Counted from the first letter of the stretch, positions 1 to 8,098 are shown. The stretch is 48,512 bases of DNA from Myxococcus sp. (GCA_014879945.1 JACSRE010000400.1:1-48512), one strand, 5' to 3'. Notes: a model not told the origin generated them from the letters alone. Translations and numbers: made by a program.

Positions 1-161
1 GGCGCCGTGCGGGCCGGGCTCGACTTCAGGGGCTTCCAGCCCGGGTTCGCCGACTTCAGCGGCTCCGGCGGCGTGGGCTTCGGCTTGGGCGCCGCAGACT
101 TCAGCGGCTTGGAGCTGGTGAGCGGACGAGCACTGGTCAACGGCTGGTTGATGCGAGGCAT
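1..161 (-). CDS. 5' end of a low-complexity Pro/Lys/Ser-rich protein (partial)
   Basis: The gene reads leftward off the window edge; only the first 53 residues are present. I infer the start at the ATG whose complement is 159-161, because a GGGGA stretch lies about 9 bases upstream and the frame then stays open to the edge. The peptide begins MPRINQPLTS and repeats a short PLT/PLKS element (PLTS, PLTS, PLKS, PLKS, PLKS) in a basic, proline-rich background. It has no hydrophobic signal peptide. Such N-terminal linkers often precede a folded domain, but none is visible here and I do not recognise the family. It is divergent from the UbiB-like gene, with about 150 bases between them. Confidence 0.55.
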   Translation of the reverse strand, partial: MPRINQPLTSARPLTSSKPLKSAAPKPKPTPPEPLKSANPGWKPLKSSPARTA

Positions 162-310
162 GCAGGTTCCCCAGGGTGGTGAGACGAGGCGAGACCCGAG
201 ATGTACACCCCACCCCTCGCCTCTGTGCAAGCAGCGGGTCGAATTTTCGGGCGTCCCCCCAAGAGCGCGCTTCTTTTGATCCCCCCTGAGCCTCGTGCGA
301 CGGTGCGCCG
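162..310. other. Divergent intergenic region
   Basis: This stretch lies between the start of the leftward partial gene and the start of the rightward UbiB-like gene, so it should hold promoters for both. I see no convincing -35/-10 pair. Arms GAGGCGAG (186-193) and CTCGCCTC (216-223) can pair across a 22-base gap, but the match stops there and may be chance in DNA of this composition. Confidence 0.3.
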
Positions 311-1996
311 GTGATCCGCAACGCCTTCCAGGACCTCAATCGCCTGCGGCAAATCGCGATCATCGCGGGCAAGTACGGCTTCGCCGACCTCCTCGAGCGC
401 TCGGGGCTGCGGCGGGTGGTGCCCGACGCGAAGATCGAAGGCGACGCGGCGGCGCAGTCCCTGACCTTCGCGCGGCGCTTCACCATGATGCTGGCCGAGC
501 TGGGCCCCACGTTCGTGAAGCTGGGGCAGGTGCTCTCGACGCGCGGTGACCTGCTCCCGGCCGAGTTCATCGAGGAGCTCTCGACGCTCCAGGACGACGT
601 GCCGCCCTTCGAGATGGAGGACGTGCGCAAGCAGATGCTCGCGGCCTTCGAGCGGCCCATCGAGGAACTGTTCCTGGAGTTCGACCCGGTGCCCATCGCG
701 GCGGCGTCGATGGCCCAGGTGCACAAGGCGAAGACGCACGACGGCGTCGGCGTGGTGGTGAAGGTGCAGCGGCCCGGCATCACCGAGCGCATGCGGGCCG
801 ATCTCTCGGTGCTGCACTCCATCGCGCGCGCGCTCGAGGCGGTGATCGAAGAGGTGAGCGTCACCTCGCCCACCAGCATCATCGAGGAGTTCGATCGCGC
901 GGTGCACGAAGAGCTCGACTTCTTGAACGAGGCCTCGAACGTGCGGGCGTTCTTGAAGGCGCACGCCAACCACCCGCGGGTGCGCATCCCCAAGGTCTAC
1001 GAGGAGCTCACCGGCCGCACGGTGCTGACGCTCGAGTTCCTCGACGGCCCCAAGCTGTCGAGCGCCGACCTCGACGAAGCGGGCAAGAGGGAGCTGGCCG
1101 GCATCATCCTGGAAGAGGCGTTCAAGGAGCTCTTCGAAGACGGGCTCTTCCACGGCGACCCCCACCCGGGGAACCTGCTGGTGCTCGAGGGGCCGGTGCT
1201 GGCGATCATCGACTTCGGCCTGGTGGGCCGGGTGACGCACCAGATGCAAGAGGCGCTCATCTCGCTGATCCTCGCGGTGGCGCTGAAGGACTCGGAGTCG
1301 GTGGCCCGCCAGCTCTACCGCCTGGGCACCGCCGACACCCGCGCCAACCTGCACGCCTTCAAGCGCGACATCGACGCCATCTTGAACGCGTACCTCCCGA
1401 GCTCGCTCAAGGACGTCAACGCGAAGGCGCTGGTGCGCGACCTGCTCAACCTCGCGGTGAAGTACCGCATCAAGGTGCCGCGGGAGTACGCGATCCTCGG
1501 GCGGGCGTCGGTCGCCATCGAGGGCATCTTGCGGTCGCTGTACCCCGAGATGCCGATCAACGAGATCTTCATGCCGTACGCCAAGAAGATGCTGGCCGAT
1601 CGCTACGATCCCTCCCAGCTCCAGGGCAACGCGATGAAGACCCTGCTGCGCCTTCAGAACGCGGCCAGCGATCTGCCGCTCCAGCTGCAGCAGATCATGC
1701 TCGATCTCGAGGCGGGCAAGTTCACGGTGACGTTGAAGAACGAGCAGGTCGAGTCGCTCAACAGCAACCTGCGCGCGCTGGCCGTGGTGGCGTTCGCGGG
1801 CCTGTGCGCGTGCGGGTTCATCATCGGCAGCTTCATCTCGTTCGCGCCCAAGCAGTGGGAGATCGCCGGCGTCCCGGTGCTGGGGGTGCTCGGCATCGCG
1901 GCGTCGGTGTTCCTCTTCTCGACGGCGGTGGTACGACAGGTGCTCGGCGGCTTCCGCAAGGTGTCGCTCAAGCGCTTCTTCGGCAAGAGCTGGTGA
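311..1996 (+). CDS. UbiB/ABC1/AarF-family atypical kinase
   Basis: This 561-residue protein belongs to the ABC1K/UbiB family of atypical protein-kinase-like ATPases. Family hallmarks in order: KxGQ motif KLGQ (70-73), the Ala-rich nucleotide loop AAAS (130-133) in place of the usual glycine loop, catalytic Lys151 in VVKVQRPG, HGDPHPGN (281-288) and DFG (301-303). Two membrane helices close the C-terminus (about 496-545), as in bacterial UbiB. The start is GTG. Family members support ubiquinone synthesis, and eukaryotic relatives also affect membrane lipid distribution. No ubiquinone gene is nearby; instead its stop codon overlaps the start of an MCE-type lipid transporter operon (GTGA), which suggests a role in lipid handling. 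That role is inference. Confidence 0.93.
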   Translation: MIRNAFQDLNRLRQIAIIAGKYGFADLLERSGLRRVVPDAKIEGDAAAQSLTFARRFTMMLAELGPTFVKLGQVLSTRGDLLPAEFIEELSTLQDDVPPFEMEDVRKQMLAAFERPIEELFLEFDPVPIAAASMAQVHKAKTHDGVGVVVKVQRPGITERMRADLSVLHSIARALEAVIEEVSVTSPTSIIEEFDRAVHEELDFLNEASNVRAFLKAHANHPRVRIPKVYEELTGRTVLTLEFLDGPKLSSADLDEAGKRELAGIILEEAFKELFEDGLFHGDPHPGNLLVLEGPVLAIIDFGLVGRVTHQMQEALISLILAVALKDSESVARQLYRLGTADTRANLHAFKRDIDAILNAYLPSSLKDVNAKALVRDLLNLAVKYRIKVPREYAILGRASVAIEGILRSLYPEMPINEIFMPYAKKMLADRYDPSQLQGNAMKTLLRLQNAASDLPLQLQQIMLDLEAGKFTVTLKNEQVESLNSNLRALAVVAFAGLCACGFIIGSFISFAPKQWEIAGVPVLGVLGIAASVFLFSTAVVRQVLGGFRKVSLKRFFGKSW

Positions 1997-2721
1997 GCGC
2001 CGGCGCCGCGAGCATCGGCGTGGCTTCGAGCCAGCCCTCGCGGCTCGACGGGAGCGCCGCGCGGCTGAGCTGCGAGCGGGTCACGGTGCGCTTCGGGCCG
2101 GTGGTGGCGCTCCACGAGGTGACGGTCACCATCGAGCCCGGGGCGCAGGTGCTGGTGACCGGTCAGGCCGCGAGCGGGAAGACGACCTGGCTCAAGTGCC
2201 TGGCCGGGCTGCAGCGCCCCACCTCGGGGCAGGTGCGCTGGGGCGCCGACGACGTCGCGACGCTCACCGTCGAAGAGCGCCGCCGACGCCAGAGCGCGTT
2301 CGGCATGGTGTTCCAGAGCGACGCGCTGTTCGACTCGTTGACGGTGCTCGACAACGTCATGTTGCCGCTGACCAGGCGCGGGGTGCCTCGGGGCGAGGCG
2401 CAGGAGCGCGCCAGCGGGGTGCTGCGACGGGTCGGGCTCGAGGCCGCCCACCACAAGCGCCCCGAGTCGCTCTCGGGCGGCATGAAGAAGCGCGCGGGGG
2501 TCGCCAGGGCGATCGTCGCGCAGCCCTCGGTCTTGCTCGCCGACGACCCGTTCGCGGGGCTCGACCCCGACACCGAGCGCTCGATCGCCGAGCTCCTGCT
2601 CGAGGTCTCTGCCGGCCGAACGCTCGTCGCGGCCCTGCCCGACCCGGTCGCCTCGCTGCCGCTGCCGAGGGTGCTGCGCTTCGAGCACGGCCGGCTGCTC
2701 GACGAGGCGGGCCTCCGATGA
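1993..2721 (+). CDS. Mla-type ABC ATPase with degenerate Walker B Glu and H-loop
   Basis: The 242-residue ATPase starts at the GTG inside the UbiB-like stop (GTGA overlap). Walker A is GQAASGKT (57-64), the Q-loop is Q108 and the signature LSGGM is canonical (160-164). Walker B reads VLLADDP, so the catalytic glutamate position is Asp185. The H-loop segment TLVAALPD has Pro216 where the switch histidine normally sits. It is followed by two MlaE permeases and resembles MlaF/Mkl energisers of MCE lipid transporters. The missing Glu and His predict weak hydrolysis at its own Walker site, while its intact signature can complete the site of the partner ATPase at 4233-4910. The first 20 or so residues are a poorly structured extension. 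Confidence 0.9.
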   Translation: MSAGAASIGVASSQPSRLDGSAARLSCERVTVRFGPVVALHEVTVTIEPGAQVLVTGQAASGKTTWLKCLAGLQRPTSGQVRWGADDVATLTVEERRRRQSAFGMVFQSDALFDSLTVLDNVMLPLTRRGVPRGEAQERASGVLRRVGLEAAHHKRPESLSGGMKKRAGVARAIVAQPSVLLADDPFAGLDPDTERSIAELLLEVSAGRTLVAALPDPVASLPLPRVLRFEHGRLLDEAGLR

Positions 2722-3485
2722 TCCGCGCGCTAGGGGCCTTCGGTCTCTCGGTGGCGCGCCTGACGGGCGCCCTGGCCCTCGTGCTGGGGCGCACGGCGCT
2801 CTCGCTGCCCTCGCTCGACCGCCGCGAGCTGATGCGCAGCGTGGTGATCTTCGGCTTCCGCTCACTCCCGCTCGCGCTGATGGCGGCGATGCTGATCGGC
2901 TCGACGGTCGTGTTGCAGGCCGGCGTGTACGCGGTGAAGTTCGGCGCCCGGCTCTACACGGGTTGGGCGGCGGGCTACGCGCTGACGCGCGAGTTTGGCC
3001 CCCTGCTGCTCGGCCTGGTGATGGCGGCCCGTATCGGCGCGCGCAACGCGGCCGAGCTGGCGCTGCTCAACATCAACGGGCAGATCGAGGGCCTGCGGGG
3101 CATCTCGCTCGACCCGTTCCGGCTGCTGGTGGCGCCGCGCGTCGTCGGCAGCGCGATCGCCATCACCTCGCTGGGGAGCGTCACCTTCCTGGTGGCCGTG
3201 TGCTTCGAGGCCATCTCGTCGTACTACTCGCTGGGCCTGCCGCTGCGCGTCTTCTTCAACGCCTTCGACGAGATGCTGCGGGTGGGCGACCTGATCGGCG
3301 GGCTGGCCAAGACGCTGGCCTTCGGCCTGGCCATCGCGCTGGTCTCGACGGTGGCGGGGCTGCGGGCGAGAGGCGGCGCGGTGGGCGTCGGGCAGGCCTC
3401 GGCGTCGGCGGTGGTGTTGAGCTGCGCGGCGATCTTCTCGCTCGATCTGCTGCTGACGCCCTTCTTGACGAGGCTCTTCTCGTGA
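2718..3485 (+). CDS. MlaE-family permease 1 (MCE lipid transporter)
   Basis: A 255-residue inner-membrane protein of the MlaE/YrbE family. After an N-terminal amphipathic stretch, about five hydrophobic segments follow. The family core is clear: REFGPLLLGLVMAARIGA, then AELALLNINGQIEGLRG and DPFRLLVAPRV. The ATG start overlaps the preceding ATPase stop (ATGA), and its own stop overlaps the next permease start. MlaE proteins form the membrane dimer between the ATPases and the MCE hexamer and move phospholipids or other lipids across the periplasm. Two different MlaE genes side by side predict a heterodimer, as with actinobacterial YrbEA/YrbEB, rather than the homodimer of E. coli Mla. Confidence 0.93.
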   Translation: MIRALGAFGLSVARLTGALALVLGRTALSLPSLDRRELMRSVVIFGFRSLPLALMAAMLIGSTVVLQAGVYAVKFGARLYTGWAAGYALTREFGPLLLGLVMAARIGARNAAELALLNINGQIEGLRGISLDPFRLLVAPRVVGSAIAITSLGSVTFLVAVCFEAISSYYSLGLPLRVFFNAFDEMLRVGDLIGGLAKTLAFGLAIALVSTVAGLRARGGAVGVGQASASAVVLSCAAIFSLDLLLTPFLTRLFS

Positions 3486-4228
3486 GCGCCCTGCTGCGCA
3501 TCTTCGGGGCGCCCGCGATCCTGTTCGTGCGCACGCTGGCGGCGATTCGACGTGACGGCGTCAACCCGCGCGCGACCATGGTGCAGGTGGTCGAGATGGG
3601 CTCGAAGTCGTCGCTGCTGATCCTCTCGGGGTTGGCGTTCTTCGGCGCGGTGATGGTGACGATCGCGTGGGCGCAGGCGCGCAAGTACACCGGCAACATC
3701 ACCGTCGTGGGCCCGGCGTACTTCGAGCTGATGGTGCGCGAGTTCGCGCCGCTGTTGGTGGCGGTGCTGGCCGCCTCTCGCGTCGGCGCCTCGACGAGCG
3801 CCGAGCTGGCGGCGATGTCGGTCAACGAGCAGCTCGAGGCGCTCGAGCTGTGCGCCGCCGACCCCGTCTCGGAGCTGGTGAGCCCGCGCCTGCTCGCGTC
3901 GATCATCTCGCTGCCCGCGCTGATGGTGATCGGCACCATCGCCGCGACGACCTCGGCGAGCCTGGTCGTCACCTTCGCCTTCGGCGCCGACGGCAGCGCG
4001 TTCACCGACGCCCGGCTGTTGGACCCGGCCGACATCGTCTGCGCGCTGGTGAAGGCGGTGTGCTGCGGCGTCTTCATTCCCCTCGCGGCGGCCGCACGAG
4101 GGCTCAAGGCGAAGGGCGGTGCGCCGGCCGTGGGCGAGGCCGTCACCGCGGCGGTGGTGGACGCCACCATGGGCTGCCTGTTGATCGACTTCGTGGTCGC
4201 CGCCGCGTTCCTGCTGATCGGAGTCTGA
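3482..4228 (+). CDS. MlaE-family permease 2 (MCE lipid transporter)
   Basis: The second MlaE paralogue has 248 residues and a GTG start overlapping the upstream stop (GTGA). Its core reads VREFAPLLVAVLAASRVGA followed by SAELAAMSVNEQLEALE and DPVSELVSPRLLAS, aligning block for block with permease 1 but clearly diverged. About five membrane helices are predicted, with the last at the extreme C-terminus. Only 4 bases separate its stop from the second ATPase. The order ATPase-permease-permease-ATPase-MCE suggests each half of a heteromeric transporter has its own ATPase. I infer it sits in the inner membrane as the partner of the 2718-3485 product. Confidence 0.93.
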   Translation: MSALLRIFGAPAILFVRTLAAIRRDGVNPRATMVQVVEMGSKSSLLILSGLAFFGAVMVTIAWAQARKYTGNITVVGPAYFELMVREFAPLLVAVLAASRVGASTSAELAAMSVNEQLEALELCAADPVSELVSPRLLASIISLPALMVIGTIAATTSASLVVTFAFGADGSAFTDARLLDPADIVCALVKAVCCGVFIPLAAAARGLKAKGGAPAVGEAVTAAVVDATMGCLLIDFVVAAAFLLIGV

Positions 4229-4232
4229 GGCC

Positions 4233-4910
4233 GTGGAGTCCCTGAAGCTCACCAACATCGTGAAGCGCTTCGGCGACCTGACGGTGCTCGACGGGCTGTC
4301 GGTCGAGCTCCCCCTCACGGGCATCACCTTCGTCGTGGGCAAGAGCGGCTCGGGCAAGAGCGTGCTGTGCCGGCTGGCCGTGGGGCTCCTCAAGCCCGAC
4401 GAGGGCACCGTGGAGCTGCTGGGCGAGCGCGTCGACCAGCTCCCCGAGCGGCGCCTCGTCGCCCTGCGGGCGCGCGTGCCCTACCTGGTGCAGGGGCCGG
4501 CGCTGCTCGACTGGCTCACCCTCGAGGCCAACGTGGCGCTCGCGGGGAAAGGGAGCGCGAACCCGTCGCGCGTCTCGCGCGCCCTCGAGCAGATGGGCCT
4601 GCACGCGCTCAAGGATCGGTTCCCGCCTCAGGTCGGCCCCGGCATTCGCAAGCGCACCGCCATCGCCCGCGCCCTGGTGCTCGAGCCCACGTGCCTGCTG
4701 TTGGACGAGCCGACCACCGGCCTCGATCTCGTCGCGGCCGGCCAGGTGAACGAGGCGCTCGAGGCGGTGCGCGCGGCGGGCCTGGGCGCCGTGGTGGTGT
4801 CACATGACTACGCAGCCCTGGAGCGCCTGGCGGATCGCGTGGTCGAGGTGCGTCAGGGCGCCATCGGCTACCAGGGTGGAAAAACGGGATTTCTGAACGC
4901 GCCGAAGTAA
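4233..4910 (+). CDS. Mla-type ABC ATPase with intact catalytic residues but degenerate signature
   Basis: A 225-residue ATPase with a GTG start 4 bases after the permease stop. Walker A GKSGSGKS (36-43), Q-loop Q87, Walker B LLLDEP with catalytic Glu159, and the H-loop VVVSHD with His191 are all canonical. The ABC signature is not: where LSGGQ-like sequence should precede RKRTAIARAL it reads VGPGI (134-138). This is the mirror image of the ATPase at 1993-2721, which keeps the signature and loses Glu and His. In a head-to-tail heterodimer one ATP site would be fully canonical and the other fully degenerate. It probably energises the MlaE pair and the MCE protein encoded next. Confidence 0.92.
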   Translation: MESLKLTNIVKRFGDLTVLDGLSVELPLTGITFVVGKSGSGKSVLCRLAVGLLKPDEGTVELLGERVDQLPERRLVALRARVPYLVQGPALLDWLTLEANVALAGKGSANPSRVSRALEQMGLHALKDRFPPQVGPGIRKRTAIARALVLEPTCLLLDEPTTGLDLVAAGQVNEALEAVRAAGLGAVVVSHDYAALERLADRVVEVRQGAIGYQGGKTGFLNAPK

Positions 4911-4924
4911 GCGCAAGAGGACGT

Positions 4925-5935
4925 ATGGACGAGTCACGTCTCGAGCTGAAGGTGGGCGCCCTGCTGCTGGCCGCGGTGCTGGGCACCCTGGGCATGCTCT
5001 ACGCGATGGGCGAGCTCTCGTTCTCGAGTGGCCGCACCGTCACCATCGACTTCTCGCACACCGGCAACGTGGTGAAGGGCGCGCCGGTGAAGCTCGGCGG
5101 CGTCACCATCGGCCGCGTCGACGCCATCGACCTGCTCGCCGATCGACGCGACGACCACGGCGACCCGATGCCGGTGAAGATGACGGTCAGCCTCTCGGAG
5201 CCGGCGGAGAAGGCGCTGCGCACCGACTGCGCGATCACCGTCTCGAGCCAGGGCCCCCTGGGCGAGCCGTACCTCGAGATCTGGCCCGGCTCCGCCGCAG
5301 CGCCCCACGTGGCCTCGGTGCCGATTCGCGGCATCGACGCGCCCCGCATCGACATCGTCTCGAACCGCCTGGCCAAGTTCCTCGACTCGGCGTCGAAGGT
5401 GCTCGAGAGCGACCCCGACGCGGTCGCGAAGATGGTCAACGGCTTCGGGGGCCTCACCACCACCGTCGACGGGGTGCTCACCGAGAACCGCGCCCAGCTC
5501 AAGGAGCTCGCCCAGGAGCTGTCGGTCGCCGCGAAGGACCTGCGGGTGCTCGCCGCGATCGCCCGCAAGGAGCTCGAGCCCGGCGGCCGCACCAACGGCA
5601 TGCTCGACGACGCCGCCAGCGCCGCCCGGCTCGCGAAGAACGACCTGCCCGATCTCTCGAAGAAGGCCTCGACCGCGCTGGGCGGGCTCGCCGCGGTGTC
5701 AGGCCAGTTCACCGAAGAAGATGGGCAGCGCCTCAAGGCGATGCTCGTGAAGTACCAGCAGGCCGGCGAGAAGGTCGACGTGCTGGCGGGCCGGGCCGAC
5801 AAGCTCCTCGGCAGGCTCGAGGCCGGTGACGGCACGCTGGGGGCGCTGATGAAGGACAAGCAGGCGTACGACGATCTCAAGTCGCTGCTCGCCGACCTGC
5901 GTAAGAACCCCTGGAAGATGCTCTGGAAGGACTGA
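4925..5935 (+). CDS. MCE-domain (MlaD-like) lipid transport protein
   Basis: A 336-residue MlaD/MCE protein with an ATG start and an AGAGGA ribosome site just upstream. One N-terminal membrane anchor (about 9-28) leads into a single MCE domain (about 36-120) with the typical FSHTGNVVKGAPVKLGGV and IGRVDAID pattern and a QGPLGEPYLEI turn. The rest (about 130-336) is a long helical, probably coiled-coil, region similar to the C-terminal stalks of MCE proteins that line a lipid tunnel. It is the last gene of the transporter set. No MlaC-like periplasmic carrier or MlaA-like lipoprotein follows, so the outer-membrane end of the route is not encoded here. Confidence 0.92.
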   Translation: MDESRLELKVGALLLAAVLGTLGMLYAMGELSFSSGRTVTIDFSHTGNVVKGAPVKLGGVTIGRVDAIDLLADRRDDHGDPMPVKMTVSLSEPAEKALRTDCAITVSSQGPLGEPYLEIWPGSAAAPHVASVPIRGIDAPRIDIVSNRLAKFLDSASKVLESDPDAVAKMVNGFGGLTTTVDGVLTENRAQLKELAQELSVAAKDLRVLAAIARKELEPGGRTNGMLDDAASAARLAKNDLPDLSKKASTALGGLAAVSGQFTEEDGQRLKAMLVKYQQAGEKVDVLAGRADKLLGRLEAGDGTLGALMKDKQAYDDLKSLLADLRKNPWKMLWKD

Positions 5936-5953
5936 GCCGCTACGCTCGCGCTC

Positions 5954-7954
5954 GTGCGCCTCCTCTTCCTCCTCCTCCTGGCCGTGGTGACGTGGAGCTG
6001 TGGGGTGGTGGAGCAACCGCCCTCGACCGAGCGCCGGAGCGAGCCGCTGGTGGGCGGCGCCGCCGATGACGGTGGCTTCCCCGACGTGGTGATGCTGCGG
6101 GCGATCTTCACCAACGACGCCGGGCTCACCCAGGGCTTCGCGTGTACGGGCACCGTCATCACGCCGCGGGTGGTGCTCACCGCTGCGCACTGCTTCAACC
6201 AGAGCGGCGGGCCGCCCGGCTACGCCTTCACCGGCGTCTCGGTGCACAACCTCAACGTCGCGCCGCCAACCAACAGCCCCCTGTGGGTGCCCGCGGTGCA
6301 GTGGCGGCGTCACCCGAGCTGGAGCGCGGGGGCCGCGATGAACTTCGACGTCGGCGCGCTCGAGCTGCCCGCCCCGATCGCCGGCGTCACGCCGACGCCC
6401 TACCTCAACCGCGCCCTCACCCAGGCCGACGTCAGCCGCGCCATGACCGTGGTGGGCTACGGCATCACCTCGAGCGGAGGCACCGGCGCGGGCACCCGTC
6501 GCTTGGTCACGCTGCCGCTGCGCGGGCTGACCGCGCAGCACGTGCAGCTCGGCAACATGTCCTCCGCCGGCATCTGCAACGGCGACTCGGGCGGCCCCTC
6601 GTTCGTCACCGAGCGCGACGGCATCAGGCGCGTGGCCGGCGTGCACTCGTGGACCCTGCCGGGCGGAAACTGCATGGACGGCCTCGACACGCGCGTCGAT
6701 CTCTACGGCCCCTTCATTCGGCAGTTCATCACCGACGTCGAGGGCGCGACCTGCGTGGAAGACGGCCTGTGCGCGAGCGGCTGCCCGAGCGCAGACCCCG
6801 ACTGCGTGTGCGGCGCCGACGGCCAATGCAACGGCCTGTGCCCCAACCTGCTCAGCGACCCCGACTGCCCAGTCGACTGCGTCGCCAACGGGGTGTGCGC
6901 CACCCAGACCTGCCCGCGGCTCGACCCCGACTGCCGCGAGGAGCTGAGCGCCTGCACCATGGACGCGCAGTGCCAGCACCGCGCCTGCGCCACCGATCCA
7001 CAGCGCGGCGAGCGCTACTGCGCCAGGCCCTGCTCGGCCACCTGTCAGATGGGCACCGCCTGCACCGCGACGCTCTGCCTCAAGCCGCAGCTCCCCACCG
7101 CGATGGAGGGCGAGCCCTGCTCCGTCGGCGGCACGTTCTGTCTGGGCGCGACGACCTGCTCCGGGCCGCTGGCCGGGGCGCTCACCTGCCGACGGACGTG
7201 CGTGACCGACACCGCCTGCGCGAGCACCGACGAGTGCGTGCCCGGGCAGAACGGCGTTCGCGTCTGTGAGCGCAAGCCGCCAGAGGCCGTCGCGGGAGAG
7301 GCGTGCGTCATCGGTCTGACCCGCTGTCTCGGCGGCACCACCTGCAGCGGGCTCCTGGGTGGGCCCACGACGTGCCGGGCGACGTGCACCAGCGACGCGA
7401 GCTGCTCGAGCGCCGATGAGTGCGTCGAGGGCTCGAACGCCGTGCGGATCTGTACCCTGCGCGCTCCGCCGGTGATGCGCGGCGAGCCGTGCACGCCGGG
7501 GCTCAGCCGCTGCGCCACGCCCACCGCCTGCACCGGCGTCCCCGGCGGCCCGACGACCTGCCGCGACCTCTGCACCACCGACGCCCAGTGCCCACAACCC
7601 CAGGAGTGCGTCACCGGGCAGGCCAGCCTGCGGGTCTGCGAGCAGCGGCCGCCCGAGGCCCGGAAGGACGAGCCCTGCACCATCGGCGTCACCCGATGCC
7701 TGGGCGCCACCACCTGCACCGGCGTGCCGGGAGACCCCACGACGTGCCTCGAGACCTGCACCTTCGAAGCCGAGTGCGGATCGAACCGGTACTGCAGTCG
7801 TGGACAGAATGACGCGGGCGTGTGCCGGCCCCAGCCGATCTTCGTCGAGCCGATCACCCTCGCCGAGGCACCGGCGCCGAAGACGGGGTGCAGCGCCGCC
7901 CCGACAGGGTGGGCCCTGGTGGGAGCGCTGCTCCTCCGCCGCCGCCGCCGCTGA
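5954..7954 (+). CDS. Secreted trypsin-like serine protease with Cys-rich repeats and MYXO-CTERM tail
   Basis: A 666-residue S1-family protease with a GTG start and an N-terminal hydrophobic signal; Cys16 could be lipidated, but the box VTWSC is atypical. The catalytic triad is visible: His79 in VLTAAHC, Asp132 in NFDVG and Ser212 in GDSGGP. After the protease domain (to about 262) comes a Cys-rich linker with DPDC elements and then four tandem 62-residue Cys-rich repeats (387-634). The C-terminus has a Gly-Cys (645-646), a short hydrophobic stretch and RRRRR. This matches the MYXO-CTERM sorting signal, processed by myxosortase-type intramembrane proteases and linked to surface anchoring. Expected location is the cell surface or outside; the substrate is unknown. 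Confidence 0.93.
   Translation: MRLLFLLLLAVVTWSCGVVEQPPSTERRSEPLVGGAADDGGFPDVVMLRAIFTNDAGLTQGFACTGTVITPRVVLTAAHCFNQSGGPPGYAFTGVSVHNLNVAPPTNSPLWVPAVQWRRHPSWSAGAAMNFDVGALELPAPIAGVTPTPYLNRALTQADVSRAMTVVGYGITSSGGTGAGTRRLVTLPLRGLTAQHVQLGNMSSAGICNGDSGGPSFVTERDGIRRVAGVHSWTLPGGNCMDGLDTRVDLYGPFIRQFITDVEGATCVEDGLCASGCPSADPDCVCGADGQCNGLCPNLLSDPDCPVDCVANGVCATQTCPRLDPDCREELSACTMDAQCQHRACATDPQRGERYCARPCSATCQMGTACTATLCLKPQLPTAMEGEPCSVGGTFCLGATTCSGPLAGALTCRRTCVTDTACASTDECVPGQNGVRVCERKPPEAVAGEACVIGLTRCLGGTTCSGLLGGPTTCRATCTSDASCSSADECVEGSNAVRICTLRAPPVMRGEPCTPGLSRCATPTACTGVPGGPTTCRDLCTTDAQCPQPQECVTGQASLRVCEQRPPEARKDEPCTIGVTRCLGATTCTGVPGDPTTCLETCTFEAECGSNRYCSRGQNDAGVCRPQPIFVEPITLAEAPAPKTGCSAAPTGWALVGALLLRRRRR
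7112..7855 (+). repeat. Four tandem 62-residue Cys-rich repeats inside the protease gene
   Basis: Each 186-base unit encodes a 62-residue module that begins EPC/EAC and follows the pattern C-x6-C-x5-C-x9-C-x3-C, then TDxxC, a xxECVxGQ-like turn and VC. The units keep the same length with no gaps, but the sequences have diverged moderately. They probably form small disulfide-rich domains. Confidence 0.85.
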
Positions 7955-8031
7955 GCGCAACTGGAGCACCTGGCCGCCCGGTTCCGGGGCATCGCACATC
8001 AGCGCCATCGACAATCTCGCCACTTCGCGGC

Positions 8032-8047
8032 TGGCACTGCGGGTGCT
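8032..8047 (+). promoter_or_regulatory. Candidate sigma-54 promoter upstream of the MBL-fold hydrolase
   Basis: TGGCAC (-24 element, 8032-8037) is followed after five bases by GTGCT (-12 element, 8043-8047). The invariant GG (8033-8034) and GC (8045-8046) are exactly ten bases apart, as sigma-54 requires; the -12 box has one mismatch to TTGCT. It lies about 50 bases before the start at 8099, and an NtrC-type activator is the next gene but one. Confidence 0.4.
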
Positions 8048-8098
8048 GAGGCTCGGTGCACCTGCGGCATCTTCGTCGCGGCACCAGGGAGCGCATCG

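Noticed and set aside
186..223. Inverted repeat GAGGCGAG / CTCGCCTC
   Set aside because: Eight-base arms across a 22-base gap are easily found by chance in DNA of this composition; no extension of the pairing.
137..1354. Long open frame on the - strand antisense to the UbiB-like gene
   Set aside because: The composition is biased and motif-free, while the + strand has every UbiB motif.
4925..5935. Full E. coli-type Mla pathway
   Set aside because: No MlaC carrier, MlaB STAS protein or MlaA lipoprotein gene follows, so I describe it only as an MCE-type transporter.
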